Shown here piece by piece: positions 46,679 to 56,835 of a DNA stretch of 64,000 bases. The notes under the pieces were generated by a model. It was not told where the DNA came from. It ran no database searches and saw nothing but the letters and a program-made list of their open reading frames with translations. Position 1 is the first letter of the stretch. The number at the start of each line of letters is the position of its first letter. The position numbers and the translations under genes are program-made. The DNA comes from Tubulanus polymorphus (lineage: Eukaryota; Nemertea; Palaeonemertea; Tubulaniformes; Tubulanidae), in contig NC_134029.1 in the NCBI RefSeq assembly GCF_964204645.1, positions 15,826,450 to 15,890,449 of the forward strand, in the 5' to 3' direction.

Positions 46679-46970
46679 ATCCATTAATAATAATTTAGAT
46701 TTAGTTTCAATGATTTTTTCATTTGACTTATTTTCTGGTATAATAGGTTTATAATCGGAATCATTATTGATATTAAATTTTGATTTATATATTACACCGG
46801 AGAATATAATAACTGTAACTAATCCAATTGTAATATATAATTTGTTATTACTTACAGCAGCATTAGAAGAATTAGATTGATTATCATTCGAATCAATATC
46901 AGATAATTTCTGTGATTCATTTATATCAATTAATTTCTTTTTCTTAGCTTTTTTTAATTCTGAAGATCTG
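46679..46970 (-). pseudogene. Basic membrane protein, copy 3, N-terminus deleted
   Basis: It keeps the SELKKAKKKK basic stretch, the polar spacer and an uninterrupted hydrophobic segment (LYITIGLVTVIIFSGVIY), ending LLLMD. The Leu codon TTA here corresponds to the stop TAA at 29738 of copy 2. The first ~25 codons are gone because of the deletion that also cuts the preceding gene. Confidence 0.7.
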
Positions 46971-47331
46971 GAAGAATTGGTATTATCCGGTTACATAATT
47001 TAGAGTAACATTTTATAATACCATCCGAAATAGAATCATTTATTCGGGTCAATCTAGCTTCTTCATATATTTTGAAATGTTTGATTACTTCATCTGGTTT
47101 CATGGCATCTAATTCTTGAAAAGTTATTATTTTGCCAATAAACTCTTTAGATTTTCCACCAGCAATCAATAGTTCAAGATGGTGCGTACATGTTGAATAG
47201 TATTCATAATCAATATTATAATCAATATTATTTTCAATTTTGGTTGGAATATCCTTATTATCACTAATGCCCAAATCTTCTAAGGTTTTTTCAATATCAA
47301 TACTATTCTTATTAGATTTCTTTGAAATTTA
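46970..47331 (-). pseudogene. Homologue of the 28924 unknown protein, truncated, start codon lost
   Basis: The conserved ATAAATG start reads ATAAATT here, so the initiator is mutated. The frame then matches the copy 2 protein (HHLELLIAGGKSKEF, KHFKIYEEAR) as far as its residue ~118. It then joins to sequence from the next gene, removing ~320 bases including the hydrophobic segment. Confidence 0.75.
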
Positions 47332-47564
47332 TATTAGAGAAAAAAGCAAGAAAAATATTATAAGTATTCTTCAAATGATACTAGTTAGTTAAGTTATTGA
47401 TACTAAATTGACTACTTAAAATAAAGAATTTCTATTCTAATCTTATCAAAATATAAAGTATTCTCTTTTTGAAAAGAAATGCAAAAGAAAATATTAAATA
47501 TTAAAATAGAAAGAAGTTGAAGATATGTAATTTTAAAAATATTTTATTTGAATTATATTATTCT

Positions 47565-48339
47565 TTAACCGCTTAATAACGATTCAATATATTGTTCATT
47601 ATTTGAATCATTATTCCATTGATCAATAAATTTCTTTGCCTTTGTTAACTGTTCTAAATATAACTGTAAATCTAGTTTGTCATGTTTAATCATATTTTCT
47701 TTCTTTTCAAGAGGTCTTAAATTCTTCCAATTCCAAATTAGTTTTTTATTGTGTTCATCAATCATGTTAAATTTAGATATTGGTAACACATGATCAATAT
47801 GAAAATAATTGCCATAATTATTTATATTCATTTTATCATCGAATTGATATATTATCCATGATTTAAAAAATTTATCTGAACAATCCAATAAATGTGCTAG
47901 TGTAACTGAATGGTTTTCTTTACTGAATAATTTCGATATTTTAGATCTTAAACATTTTCTCATTTTGAAATTTAAATCTGTTCGACATCTTTTCTTTTGA
48001 ATTGTTAATATGTTCTCGATTATCCTTTGCCCATTCTATCATATATTCTGTTATATAATCTGGATGATTTTCTCGATATTTTTTATTATTTTATTTGCAT
48101 TTTTCAATATTATCTATATAATATTCTGTTGAATAATCTGGATTATTTTTATGGAATTTTTTACAATTTTGTTTATTACAAGTTTTGCAATAATAACTTT
48201 TACCATCTTTCTTATTTTTATCTTTATTAAAATCTGCTAATGATTTATTTATTTTACATTTAGAACATTTCTTATAGTATATATTTATAACCCCAGTATT
48301 ATTGTTTATATTTATAGTTTGTGATTGTGTACTCTCCAT
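47565..48339 (-). pseudogene. HNH endonuclease, copy 3, broken in the linker
   Basis: The N-terminus is in frame through both CxxC pairs (CSKCKINKS, YCKTCNKQ) and stops near 48091. The HNH core (YFHIDHVLPISKF, WNWKNLRPLEKKEN) is in an open frame from 47963 to 47565. It keeps a natural C-terminal extension (LYLEQLTKAKKFIDQW) that is lost in copy 2. The break lies in the Trp/Tyr-rich linker around 47965-48090. Confidence 0.82.
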
Positions 48340-48472
48340 TTATAATACATATTTTTATTAAAATTGATTAACATGTTAGAATCCTCTTCCATTCCTCATC
48401 CTTTTCATTCATCGCTGCTTTTGATAAGTCATTTCGGTTCCTTGATATCAAAATCATACCAGTTACAATATC

Positions 48473-48619
48473 AAACGCATGCGCACTGGGCAAAAGCGGA
48501 CATCGATGTCCGCTTTTGCTCAATACGCATGCGCTAATCATAATTATATATTTATTGTGTGAAATTGAAACGACCGAACATAGAATATTCAAACGCATGC
48601 GCACTGAGCAAAAGCGGAT
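48473..48619. repeat. Foldback repeat with a third arm
   Basis: 'aacgcatgcgcactgggcaa' at 48474 is followed by an inverted copy centred on 'catcgatg' and ending near 48532. A third copy, in direct orientation to the first, lies at 48590-48619. The arms carry gcatgcgc. This is probably a small MITE, or a duplicated end of one, inserted beside copy 3. Confidence 0.75.
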
Positions 48620-48741
48620 ATATAAAATTTATATTTACAAACATTTTTTCAATTGCCGGTAATTATTTAACTACATCAACAAATGTTAAACTTAATCATT
48701 GGAATTTTTGGAGTAGTCTAAATGTTTTTGAAATTCTTATA

Positions 48742-48996
48742 TAAACACATTATTATTCGAAAATGGAATTATTAAATTCATGGAATCAATTGTAAAGCTG
48801 AAAAAAGAAAAACGGTTATGCTTCGGTCAAAGGAATGATAGAGAAATTGTTACCTAGCAGCGCGGGTTTGCGTAGAACGTGTGATTCAGCTGTTAGCACT
48901 GACCGAGGCTACAATATTGTAACAAAGGTCGGTTCCCTGCACAACTTTTTTTGTAAACACTGACCGAGGCTACAATATTGTAGCCTAGGTCGGTTC
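48742..48996. repeat. Flanking repeat shared with 24731-24925, with two palindromes
   Basis: The first ~75 bases match 24735-24810. At 48897-48933 and again at 48958-48996 lies a ~37-base palindrome centred on 'ggctacaatattgtagcc' with arms gaccga/taggtc. One copy of the palindrome is at 24881-24920. Confidence 0.8.
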
Positions 48997-51900
48997 ACTG
49001 CATGACCTTTGCTTGCGATTACTGGCCCAACCCCAGTCGGTTGTTTTTACAGTATTTGAAGTACTGGCTAATTGGATGTTACCATAAATAAACAGTATTT
49101 TGAAGATGGACAGAGAGAATCTGTTTTTTATTTCGTCTTGAGAAGGTCCTACTGTTCAAAATATGAATTGAAATATAAAGGATGGAGTAAGTTTCCTTTC
49201 CCAATGCTGTATTTATGCTTTTAATCATGAAGGATAATTGTGTTATAGCAATTATAGTGATAACCTACGACAGTTTCAAATTCACGTATTAGAAAACGAC
49301 AATTATCTTTAAATTCCAAATTTCATTTGGAAAGCGGCGTTTATGCGCACAATTCCTAATATGTCAGAATTCCGAAAACTAGGGATTCACACGGTTAGAA
49401 TGTTAACTAAATAAGTTTCGTCCGAGCAACGGCGAAACTTCACGGGTTGGTGCGGTCTGTGCGCTGTATGAACGGGTTTTTGGTATCAAATGTAAAATAC
49501 CGGCCGTGTACATGTTTGGATTTGTACCGATACATTGGGTTTAGTTCAATTTTTGGATCATTATAGTTTAGGAGCTCTGTGTGACGTCACTCAGCGCGCT
49601 GATCAAAAATAGTCTGCACACTGTGAGCATCACATGTTGCTTGGTTTTAAAGGACAGTATGCTAATTGACTATACATGAAAATGGGCTTGACCAAAATTT
49701 TCTTCCTGACAGAGGAATGTATAATCGCACTGATATAGCTGTCTTGCTAGGTTGAAGGGTGTTTGAACTTCGCCGAATTCAGTTAAAATTCAATTAAACA
49801 CAATAATTAATAAAATCATATTGACGGAAATTTACCGCTATATTTAGGTTATTTTTCAGTACGTTTTAAAATTACATTGATTTCATCGTTCGAGAGGTCA
49901 CTGATGGGCGCAAAAGAATTTATATTGAGTCCAGTTGGGAGAATATTCCCTTACTTAAGGGTGATTTAGTATTTTATGAATCAAGAAATTATTTACAATG
50001 GACTAATTTTCCGCTAGCAGCAAAACAACACACTGTTATCTGAACTGTCAATCATTACGTCGTGTCTAAATAAATATGCGTGATTTCCACGCGAGAACCA
50101 AACAAGACGGTTGTTAGTAGACGTACTCAAGTTGGATGGTCAGGAGTCAACAACGGTTTAGATAATTTATAAAAAAGATGTAAGCAGTTGTAAACTTGTG
50201 AACAGAGGAAATATCAACATATATACATAATTGTGTCTAACTTTCTCCTGTCTGGTTTTATGATAAATATATCCCGAACAAAGATTTTGTTTGAATAAAT
50301 ATTCAAATATCGATCCGGAAGAGCAATGCGGCCAAAAACATTTTATTTTGAGTTGAAATAATGACCTGTTGACTCGGTAAGACGGCTGTTCGATTTACCG
50401 GGTGCGCACTACTATGTTTTAAATGGCTATGAAAACGGAGTCGAACCAAGAACAGCAATTAAGCTTGATGTCTCGTTTCCCTCACAGTTGACATATCAGA
50501 ATCAGTTTTCTCAAAATCTGTTTCTTACAGAAGTCCTTGATTCGTGCTTGAATATGTACATAAGATTTTACAAATGAACACAAAGATATAACAAGAATTG
50601 AGGTCTTGGTTATTCGGTGACATGTCGAATCGTTTGGAACTAAGAAAAATCCTAAGATTTAGAAAAGTCTGGCTTAAGTTGATACTCCGAAAAGTACGAC
50701 TACTAATTGTTTCTGTTATCGGAAATTAAATCAACATCTACATCTAATGTATCTATTGATACGAAACGGTTTTAGGAACGTAGATTGATTGAAAGTTACG
50801 GAGAGGGAGAGGTAGCTAGCTCTATCGCATTAAGACATTATTGTTCAGTTATACAGATGGCATTCATCCTTTTAGCTCAAACAACAAACACATTTCTGCG
50901 CAGAAAAATACCAAGGCTATGTATGCTTAATTATGTATTTTATTGATACAGACAATAAAAATCGCTGTCCGCGTTTTGTCCCCTTGCTTAAGTCACTTAC
51001 GTTTGTTGTCTAATACAAATTAATACAGGTCAGCAGAATTTAAGGGCTTTCACCGTTGAGTAGTAGCCTATCTGTCATGAGGCCTGATCAGGCACATGTG
51101 TTATATTAGAAATACAATATGACTTTTCAATTTTTTAGGCGAAACGTTGCCTTAAATATATTCCCCGCGTCTTGATTTTCTTGAGGGATTTCTCGTGATT
51201 GTTAAAACAATATCAAATCATCCTGTCTCAAAAAGTATGAAATCTAGGCTGAAATATGTAGCCCATTTGGAATTGGATGAAATGTTCAAAATAAGCCATT
51301 CGACCCTGTTATCAAACATATCATTGTTCTTTAAAACACTTGTTAAATATCGGAGGATTTTTAAGCCGAGCTTCAAACATTTCGATTCCTGAACTAAAAT
51401 GTGTATCGGCAGGTTATTATCCAAGACTATATGACTATGAATATGTTTTTTAGGTGACTGTTTAAGGTGTTCATTTTATCCGGGAAGGATTTGTTTCAAT
51501 CTCACTTTTAAGATATCAAGTATGAAAAGTAACGGTATCGAGTAATCGCTGGCAGATTTAGCAGTTAAAATCGTCACATTTTTTTAATGTTTGCGTTGAT
51601 GAAGGTGATTAGAGGGACACATGGCATCCACTGCTCATAAAACAGAAGATAGATTTCTGGAGATTTAAAGTTTGGATGCTCTGATGAACTCTATCAGCTG
51701 TTGGTTGGTTAAAGCATAGCAGTGCTAAATTTCTAAGGTTATAGTACATTGCAGGTAACCCAAATGATTCGCCTGCTGCCTGGATACTATAAACCTGGTA
51801 CCTACGAGCATGGACTCGTTTAGATGGATGTCTGGACGTTATAGTACAGTGTTCATGACTATAGACCCGATTGACCCGAATTCCCCACCTGCCTGAAAAT

Positions 51901-53044
51901 CTCGTAGCGGAGGTAACGCGTATATCTTTGCTGCGGTATCCACCCATTTAGTCTTCTGACATATAGTCTCCCGGGCATTTAGTCTTTTCCACTTGGTCTT
52001 CTGACAATTAGTCCTCTTTGATATCACCAACCCAAGACAATTAGTCTTCCTGATATAACTAATTACCTGCTCATAGGACTCAGTCTATGGGTTAAGATTG
52101 TTTAATGTATGCATTGTACTAAGTGTTGATATGGTTGTATGGTATTGTAGCGGTTATAGTGTAAACATATAAAATAGTAATTCAGGTAGTGACTGCTGTT
52201 GTCCATAGGTAGCGTAGTCGTAGTCACTCTGCTGTGCCGGGGCGCTCGCTACACGGGTCCGCCTGGGTCGACCGCACTCGGGTAGTGAATACGGCAAGGA
52301 GACTCTTGTCTTCCCCAGGAAAGTAAATGGTATAAAATATGTAGAATTTGTTCCTCTATTGAAAAAATGTCGCTAAAAAGGGCGCTTAAACAGTACGCTC
52401 TCCTCCAAACAGTCGCCTCCCTACTCCGCGTAGCCTTAATCTGTGTGGCCAATACAGACCCCCCAACCCGCTCTCCTCAGAGTAATCCGCTTTAGGGGCT
52501 TTCCTCGGACGAAACTCGCAGTGTTGATTACTCGGCGGATATGGCTACCCCCATTCCAAGTGCCCTCTCGCACATAGCTGTCCCCCGTCATCTCAGGAGC
52601 TAATTGCGACTCATGCCAGATCTGTCAAACTAGTCGTATGCATAAGTGTTGTCCGTAGCGACGGTCAATAGGGGAACGATCCTCACGTAGAACTAAATGG
52701 GTTCGATGCAGCAGGAAAACAACAGAAATCCTTGTCCTTTCTTCCAGTGCCGGCGAATCAAATAAACGCAAGATTCGAAGTTTGATTGGAATGTAGTACG
52801 AATTATTAAATATATATATTTTCTTATAATACAAAGTTCATCGTTCTTGATGCCAAGGGGACATCATTTCCACACGCAAAACACCTTGATTCTTTACATT
52901 TCGATATATAAAAAGAATGTGCCCTTCATGGCTTGCAAAGCCTTGGTACAGTCAATGTACGGTAGCATACAAAAGAGACGACCGAACGTCAAATAGAAGC
53001 GGTGGCGCGGCGGACTCCGGCGTGTATCTAATATAACTTAGGTC
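48997..53044. other. No recognisable gene
   Basis: Intergenic sequence, less AT-rich from ~52200. Direct repeats of 'gacaattagtcttc' type occur at 51945-52060. Short open frames (51195, 51609, 52249, 52625) lack domains. A region at 52200-52600 is GC-richer, with stretches such as 'gggtccgcctgggtcgaccg', perhaps an eroded LTR fragment, but this cannot be shown. Confidence 0.45.
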
Positions 53045-53395
53045 TCAGTAAACGAGCATTGAAGCTAATCAACGATTAAGATGTTTACGATGGAGCTTCA
53101 AATAGTTAACGACGAGCGTTGTCGTTAATCAACGATAAGAATTATACGACGGAGCGTCAAATAGTTAACGACGAGCGTTGTCTTCAATCAACGATAAGAA
53201 TTATACGACGGAGCGTCAAATAGTTAACGACGAGCATTGTCTTCGATCAACCAACGATAAGAATTATACGACGGAGCGTCAAATAGTTAACGACGAGCGT
53301 TGTCGTTAATCAACGATAAGAATTATACGACGGAGCGTCAAATAGTTAACGACGAGCGTTGTCGTTAATCAACGACAGCGCGCCAAATTCAAAAT
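53045..53395. repeat. Tandem repeat, ~59 bp unit, about six copies
   Basis: Unit: aacgacgagcgttgtcgtta, then atcaacgataagaattatac, then a gacggagcgtcaaatagtt-type end. Central copies are nearly identical, the first is diverged and one carries a 4-base insertion (atcaacca). The array abuts the LTR retrotransposon on its left. Confidence 0.92.
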
Positions 53396-53547
53396 GTCGT
53401 TGACGCGAAATTCAGAGGCGACGTCAAGGAGATGAAACGACCGCGTGTTCGTTCGAAAAAGGAGTTACTGAATACAGGCGATTTTCATGGTCAGCAGAAA
53501 TGACATCTCGGAGTAAGATTACGGAAATAGCACAGAAGATATACTAT

Positions 53548-53591
53548 ACTATTATTATTACTATTACTATTACTATTACTATTACTATTAC
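53548..53591. repeat. (TACTAT)n-type microsatellite
   Basis: A run of attatt and attact hexamers, about seven units. Confidence 0.9.
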
Positions 53592-54530
53592 AGCGGCGAG
53601 AGCGTTAAGATGGCATCGTCAAAGGATTGAATTTAAACAGACGATAAATTGATGGAGAATTTACAATATTTACAGGATTGTAAGTGACGAGTTTATCGGC
53701 AGCCCATGGCCGACTGACTACCCGGCCCCCGGGTGCGTCGGCACCCGGGACTCACTGAGGGCGGGATGTCAAAAACCACTGCAGCGATCCCGGGGTCAGA
53801 CGACCCGGAGGCCCGTGTCTTAAATAGAAAGTAAAATTGTCTTCTTACATGATCTGTGCGATTTACAGCGTCCGATTCGTAAAACGGTGAAGAAGCAGCA
53901 AGAATGAGTTTCTAATGTGGCTCTGCCAGAGCCAAGTTGCCAATGAGCGCGATTGCGCTAAATTTATAGTTTTCATGCGGTCAACGCACGCGGTGATTGG
54001 TCAAGCGTGACGAGCAGTGATACGCTCCGCGGACAAAGTAGGATGTAGCGAAACTAGCGGATTTCGCCGTACATTGGCGCTAAATTTAAAATCACCTTCT
54101 CCCAGATTTCACCGCTCTGCTCCTATCTTATAATATATTATCCTGTTAATGTCTTTTAACTGTATTTATTCGGCGAGACCGTGTTGTATCATTTTATAAA
54201 TGTCCGTGTTTTGTAATTGGGTCGATGTTTCGCGACCGGTTGTTCCGGGTCCGCGTTTATTCATTTTATTTAACCCTTCTGGTTGAATTGGATTTGTAAT
54301 TATTACTTATATCTTCCGAGTGCGGGGTTCGAACCCTTTCAACTCATTTATTACTTTAAGAACATTTATCGCTCATGTATATTATAATATTACCTTTGTG
54401 ATGATATTTTAAACTATTCTTTGTATCTCTCGTGTCCGCCGTGACCTTTTGCAGCTGGCGTGCGGTTGCCCGGCTCCGCTCTCATTGTCGCTGGAACTCA
54501 GCCAACCTCGAAGTCACGTGGCACGCGTAA

Positions 54531-54601
54531 CCAATCACGCGTGTCCGGGCTTTTGTTCCAGCCAATGAGAGCGCGGCGGGGACAATCGCGGGCTATAAAA
54601 G
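54531..54601 (+). promoter_or_regulatory. LTR promoter: two CCAAT boxes and TATA box
   Basis: CCAAT at 54531 and 54562 and TATAAAAG at 54594-54601 are spaced as in a strong RNA polymerase II promoter. GC-rich sequence surrounds them. Transcription would start near 54625, within the LTR. Confidence 0.7.
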
Positions 54602-55035
54602 GCGCGCGGAGCGCGAGATTCAAGAACAAACCGTTCACTCGGACTGTCCGTGCAACTTAAAGCTTGCAAGCGCCGCAGAAAACGTTACGTAATTCTTGTA
54701 TTGACTGCACATACCAGTAATTATATATAATGTAAGAACCTGCCCGTCCGTGTCCCCGTGTCCACATGCGGGCACCCGGACCGCTCTAATTAGTTGTAAA
54801 TAGTATTTGCCGTTATTGATGTTCAGGGTCGGCGTTGTCCCCGGCGGACGCCGCGTTGTCCCCGGCGGACATGGTTGTTCCCCCTGACGCCGTGTTTGTC
54901 CCGGACTCCGCGTTGTCCGGGCGGGAGCCCTTTTGTATATAGTAACCGTGTTCGGAATGACCGACTGTGTAATTGTAAATAGTGTTTGGAAATTAATTCG
55001 AGGCTTGCATCGGATTTCGGGCGTTTATAGCTGCA

Positions 55036-55041
55036 AATAAA
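55036..55041 (+). terminator. LTR polyadenylation signal AATAAA
   Basis: AATAAA in 'gctgcaaataaatatata', downstream of the TATA box and ~410 bases before the LTR end. It would serve in the 3' LTR to end the transcript. Confidence 0.5.
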
Positions 55042-55451
55042 TATATATTAGTTAGTAATTCAAAATTAGCATCGGGCCGTTTCTTTGAGTTATCGTGGAC
55101 TTGATCGGAGTGAGGAAGAGAGTCAGAGGCAAGTAGTCTAACTTGTAGAACACGAGGAATCCGGTCAGCTGAGGAGAGGCCGGAGTCACGCTACCGACAT
55201 TTTGTCCGGCAGAGGATTCCAGCTGAATTACTCGCCTCCAAGAGGAGGACGAGCGGACCCGGACGTACCCACCAACGGTGAAGAGGCACGAAGAGATAGG
55301 GGGCGCCCCGAGAGGATACGGGCCGTGTGTGAGGCCTAAGTTGGGTGGAGGCGGGACAAGCACAGCTGCGCAGGAGTTGCTTGTCCCCCGCGAAATCCAA
55401 ATATTACTGAGAAGCTATTTTGGTTACCGTGTCCACGGAATCCGTTACAAT

Positions 55452-55467
55452 TGGTGGCAGCGGTGGG
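55452..55467 (+). other. Primer-binding site
   Basis: TGGTGGCAGCGGTGGG begins with TGG, complementary to a tRNA 3' CCA end, right after the LTR's terminal CA plus two bases. This sequence is typical of animal Gypsy-type elements. The matching tRNA cannot be named here. Confidence 0.65.
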
Positions 55468-55741
55468 TTATTCGTGTGAAGAACTGATGGCAAGACGATG
55501 TCTACAAGAAACCGCTGGACGCTGGGCGTCGATATATTTTCTTTTCTACTTTCTATTTTTATGACTCTCGTCCTCACTCCGCGTTCCGCGATTGACTCCC
55601 GTTATGATAGGCCGCGTTATATTTGCTGTAACTGATGCACATTGTTATGTGTAATTAATGCTATTTTCTCCCCCCCCCCCCTTCACATATATATCAATCA
55701 TAAATTCCTCGACTACTGATTCAATAGAATAATACGACGAG

Positions 55742-56797
55742 ATGACGGACAATTCTAAAGAGATGACCGTTACGGACGACGGAGAGGTTGAGTTTACGGT
55801 GACCAGCCTTCCTCAAGGTGGAGACGGACCCGAACACGAAGATGATTCGTCCTCGGACGACGGAGAGATGGGCACCGCGATCGAGGACAACGACGAGGTC
55901 GACGATCATCCCGAGAGAGGAGATGGACCCCACGTGCAGTTTAGACTGCCGGCAAGCGCACCACGAGTCAGAAGACCGAAACCATACCGACCAGCGACGA
56001 TGCCAGATAGATACGACGGGAAGGCGAGCTGGACAGAATTCGAGGTCCACTTCGAGTCCGTGGCCAATCTGAACCGATGGGACGACGATGAAAAAGCGAC
56101 TTATCTTGCCGTCAGCCTCAAGGGCGAGGCTCAACAAGTTTTGCGGGAACTGACGATCGAAGAGCGGGAAGATTTTGAAAGCCTGTGTTCGGCGTTGAGG
56201 TTGAGATTTGGACCGCAAGTCCGAGAAGAACTGTATACGGCCGAACTCAGAGCCAGAACCAGAAAGCCAGGCGAAAGTCTCCCGGAGCTGGGACATGGGA
56301 TCAAACGGCTGGTGGCTCTAGCGTACCCTGGTACCGACAAGAAAACCACAGATACACTGGCAAGAGCTCACTTCATGGACGAACTGCAAGACGGCGAAAT
56401 GCGAATGCGGCTCTTTCAAGCAAGCCCGAGAACTCTCTCCGACGCCATCACCGCAGCACTCGAGGTCGAAACGTTCCGTCGCATCGAGGCTCGTAGAGAG
56501 AAAACCCAACTCTCCAGCAAGAAAATAGCGGCCACTCGAAATATTTCAACATCACAGAGTGACGCGGTGGTCCAAGGGATGTCCGACCAGATGGCGAAAT
56601 TGATCGAGGCTTTGAACACCATGAGCACAAAGATGACGTCAGAGGAACAACCCGCTACCGGGAACTACGTCAGTTCGCACCGAACGAATGCTACGTGCTA
56701 TAACTGCGGACAGCCCGGACACTTCGCTCGGAACTGCAGGCAGCGTTCGGGAAACGACAACGCTCCGGTTCCAAGGGGCACCGACCGGAGATATTAA
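55742..56797 (+). CDS. gag: Gypsy-type Gag
   Basis: An intact 351-codon frame. The N-terminus is acidic (DDGEVEFTV, EHEDDSSSDDGEMG). The capsid-like core starts with MPDRYDGKASWTEFEVHFES and continues YLAVSLKGEAQQVLREL and FMDELQDGEMRMRLFQ. A CCHC zinc knuckle (CYNCGQPGHFARNC) near residue 320 binds RNA. Gag forms the particle that packages the element's RNA. Codon use is GC-rich, unlike the Polintons nearby. Pol follows in the -1 frame. Confidence 0.92.
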   Translation: MTDNSKEMTVTDDGEVEFTVTSLPQGGDGPEHEDDSSSDDGEMGTAIEDNDEVDDHPERGDGPHVQFRLPASAPRVRRPKPYRPATMPDRYDGKASWTEFEVHFESVANLNRWDDDEKATYLAVSLKGEAQQVLRELTIEEREDFESLCSALRLRFGPQVREELYTAELRARTRKPGESLPELGHGIKRLVALAYPGTDKKTTDTLARAHFMDELQDGEMRMRLFQASPRTLSDAITAALEVETFRRIEARREKTQLSSKKIAATRNISTSQSDAVVQGMSDQMAKLIEALNTMSTKMTSEEQPATGNYVSSHRTNATCYNCGQPGHFARNCRQRSGNDNAPVPRGTDRRY

Positions 56798-56835
56798 GCG
56801 AGATTGATCGGCCCCAACACGACCCCGTAGGCAAC

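Larger units (their letters stand above)
45146..48374 (-). mobile_element. Polinton copy 3: reversed left-arm fragment
   Basis: Reading leftwards it has a polB-tail-like leader, HNH nuclease, unknown protein, basic membrane protein, integrase and ATPase. This is the same order as copy 2 from 28258 to 31597. No capsid cluster, polymerase body or termini remain. Nucleotide similarity to copy 2 is high but not exact. Several internal deletions are private to this copy. Confidence 0.88.
53767..55449 (+). repeat. Probable 5' LTR of the Gypsy-type element
   Basis: The right edge is well supported: ...ccgttaca, then a primer-binding-like site three bases later. The left edge (tgtcaaaaacc at 53767) is a guess, since no 3' LTR is available for comparison. 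A TATA box and a downstream AATAAA inside it fit the U3-R-U5 order. The stretch is GC-rich with repeated 'gttgtccccggcggac' blocks at 54834-54870. Confidence 0.5.

Noticed and set aside
54315-54345. 'ggggttcgaaccctt' as a tRNA T-arm
   Set aside because: An isolated palindromic T-arm-like match inside the LTR region, with no other tRNA parts.
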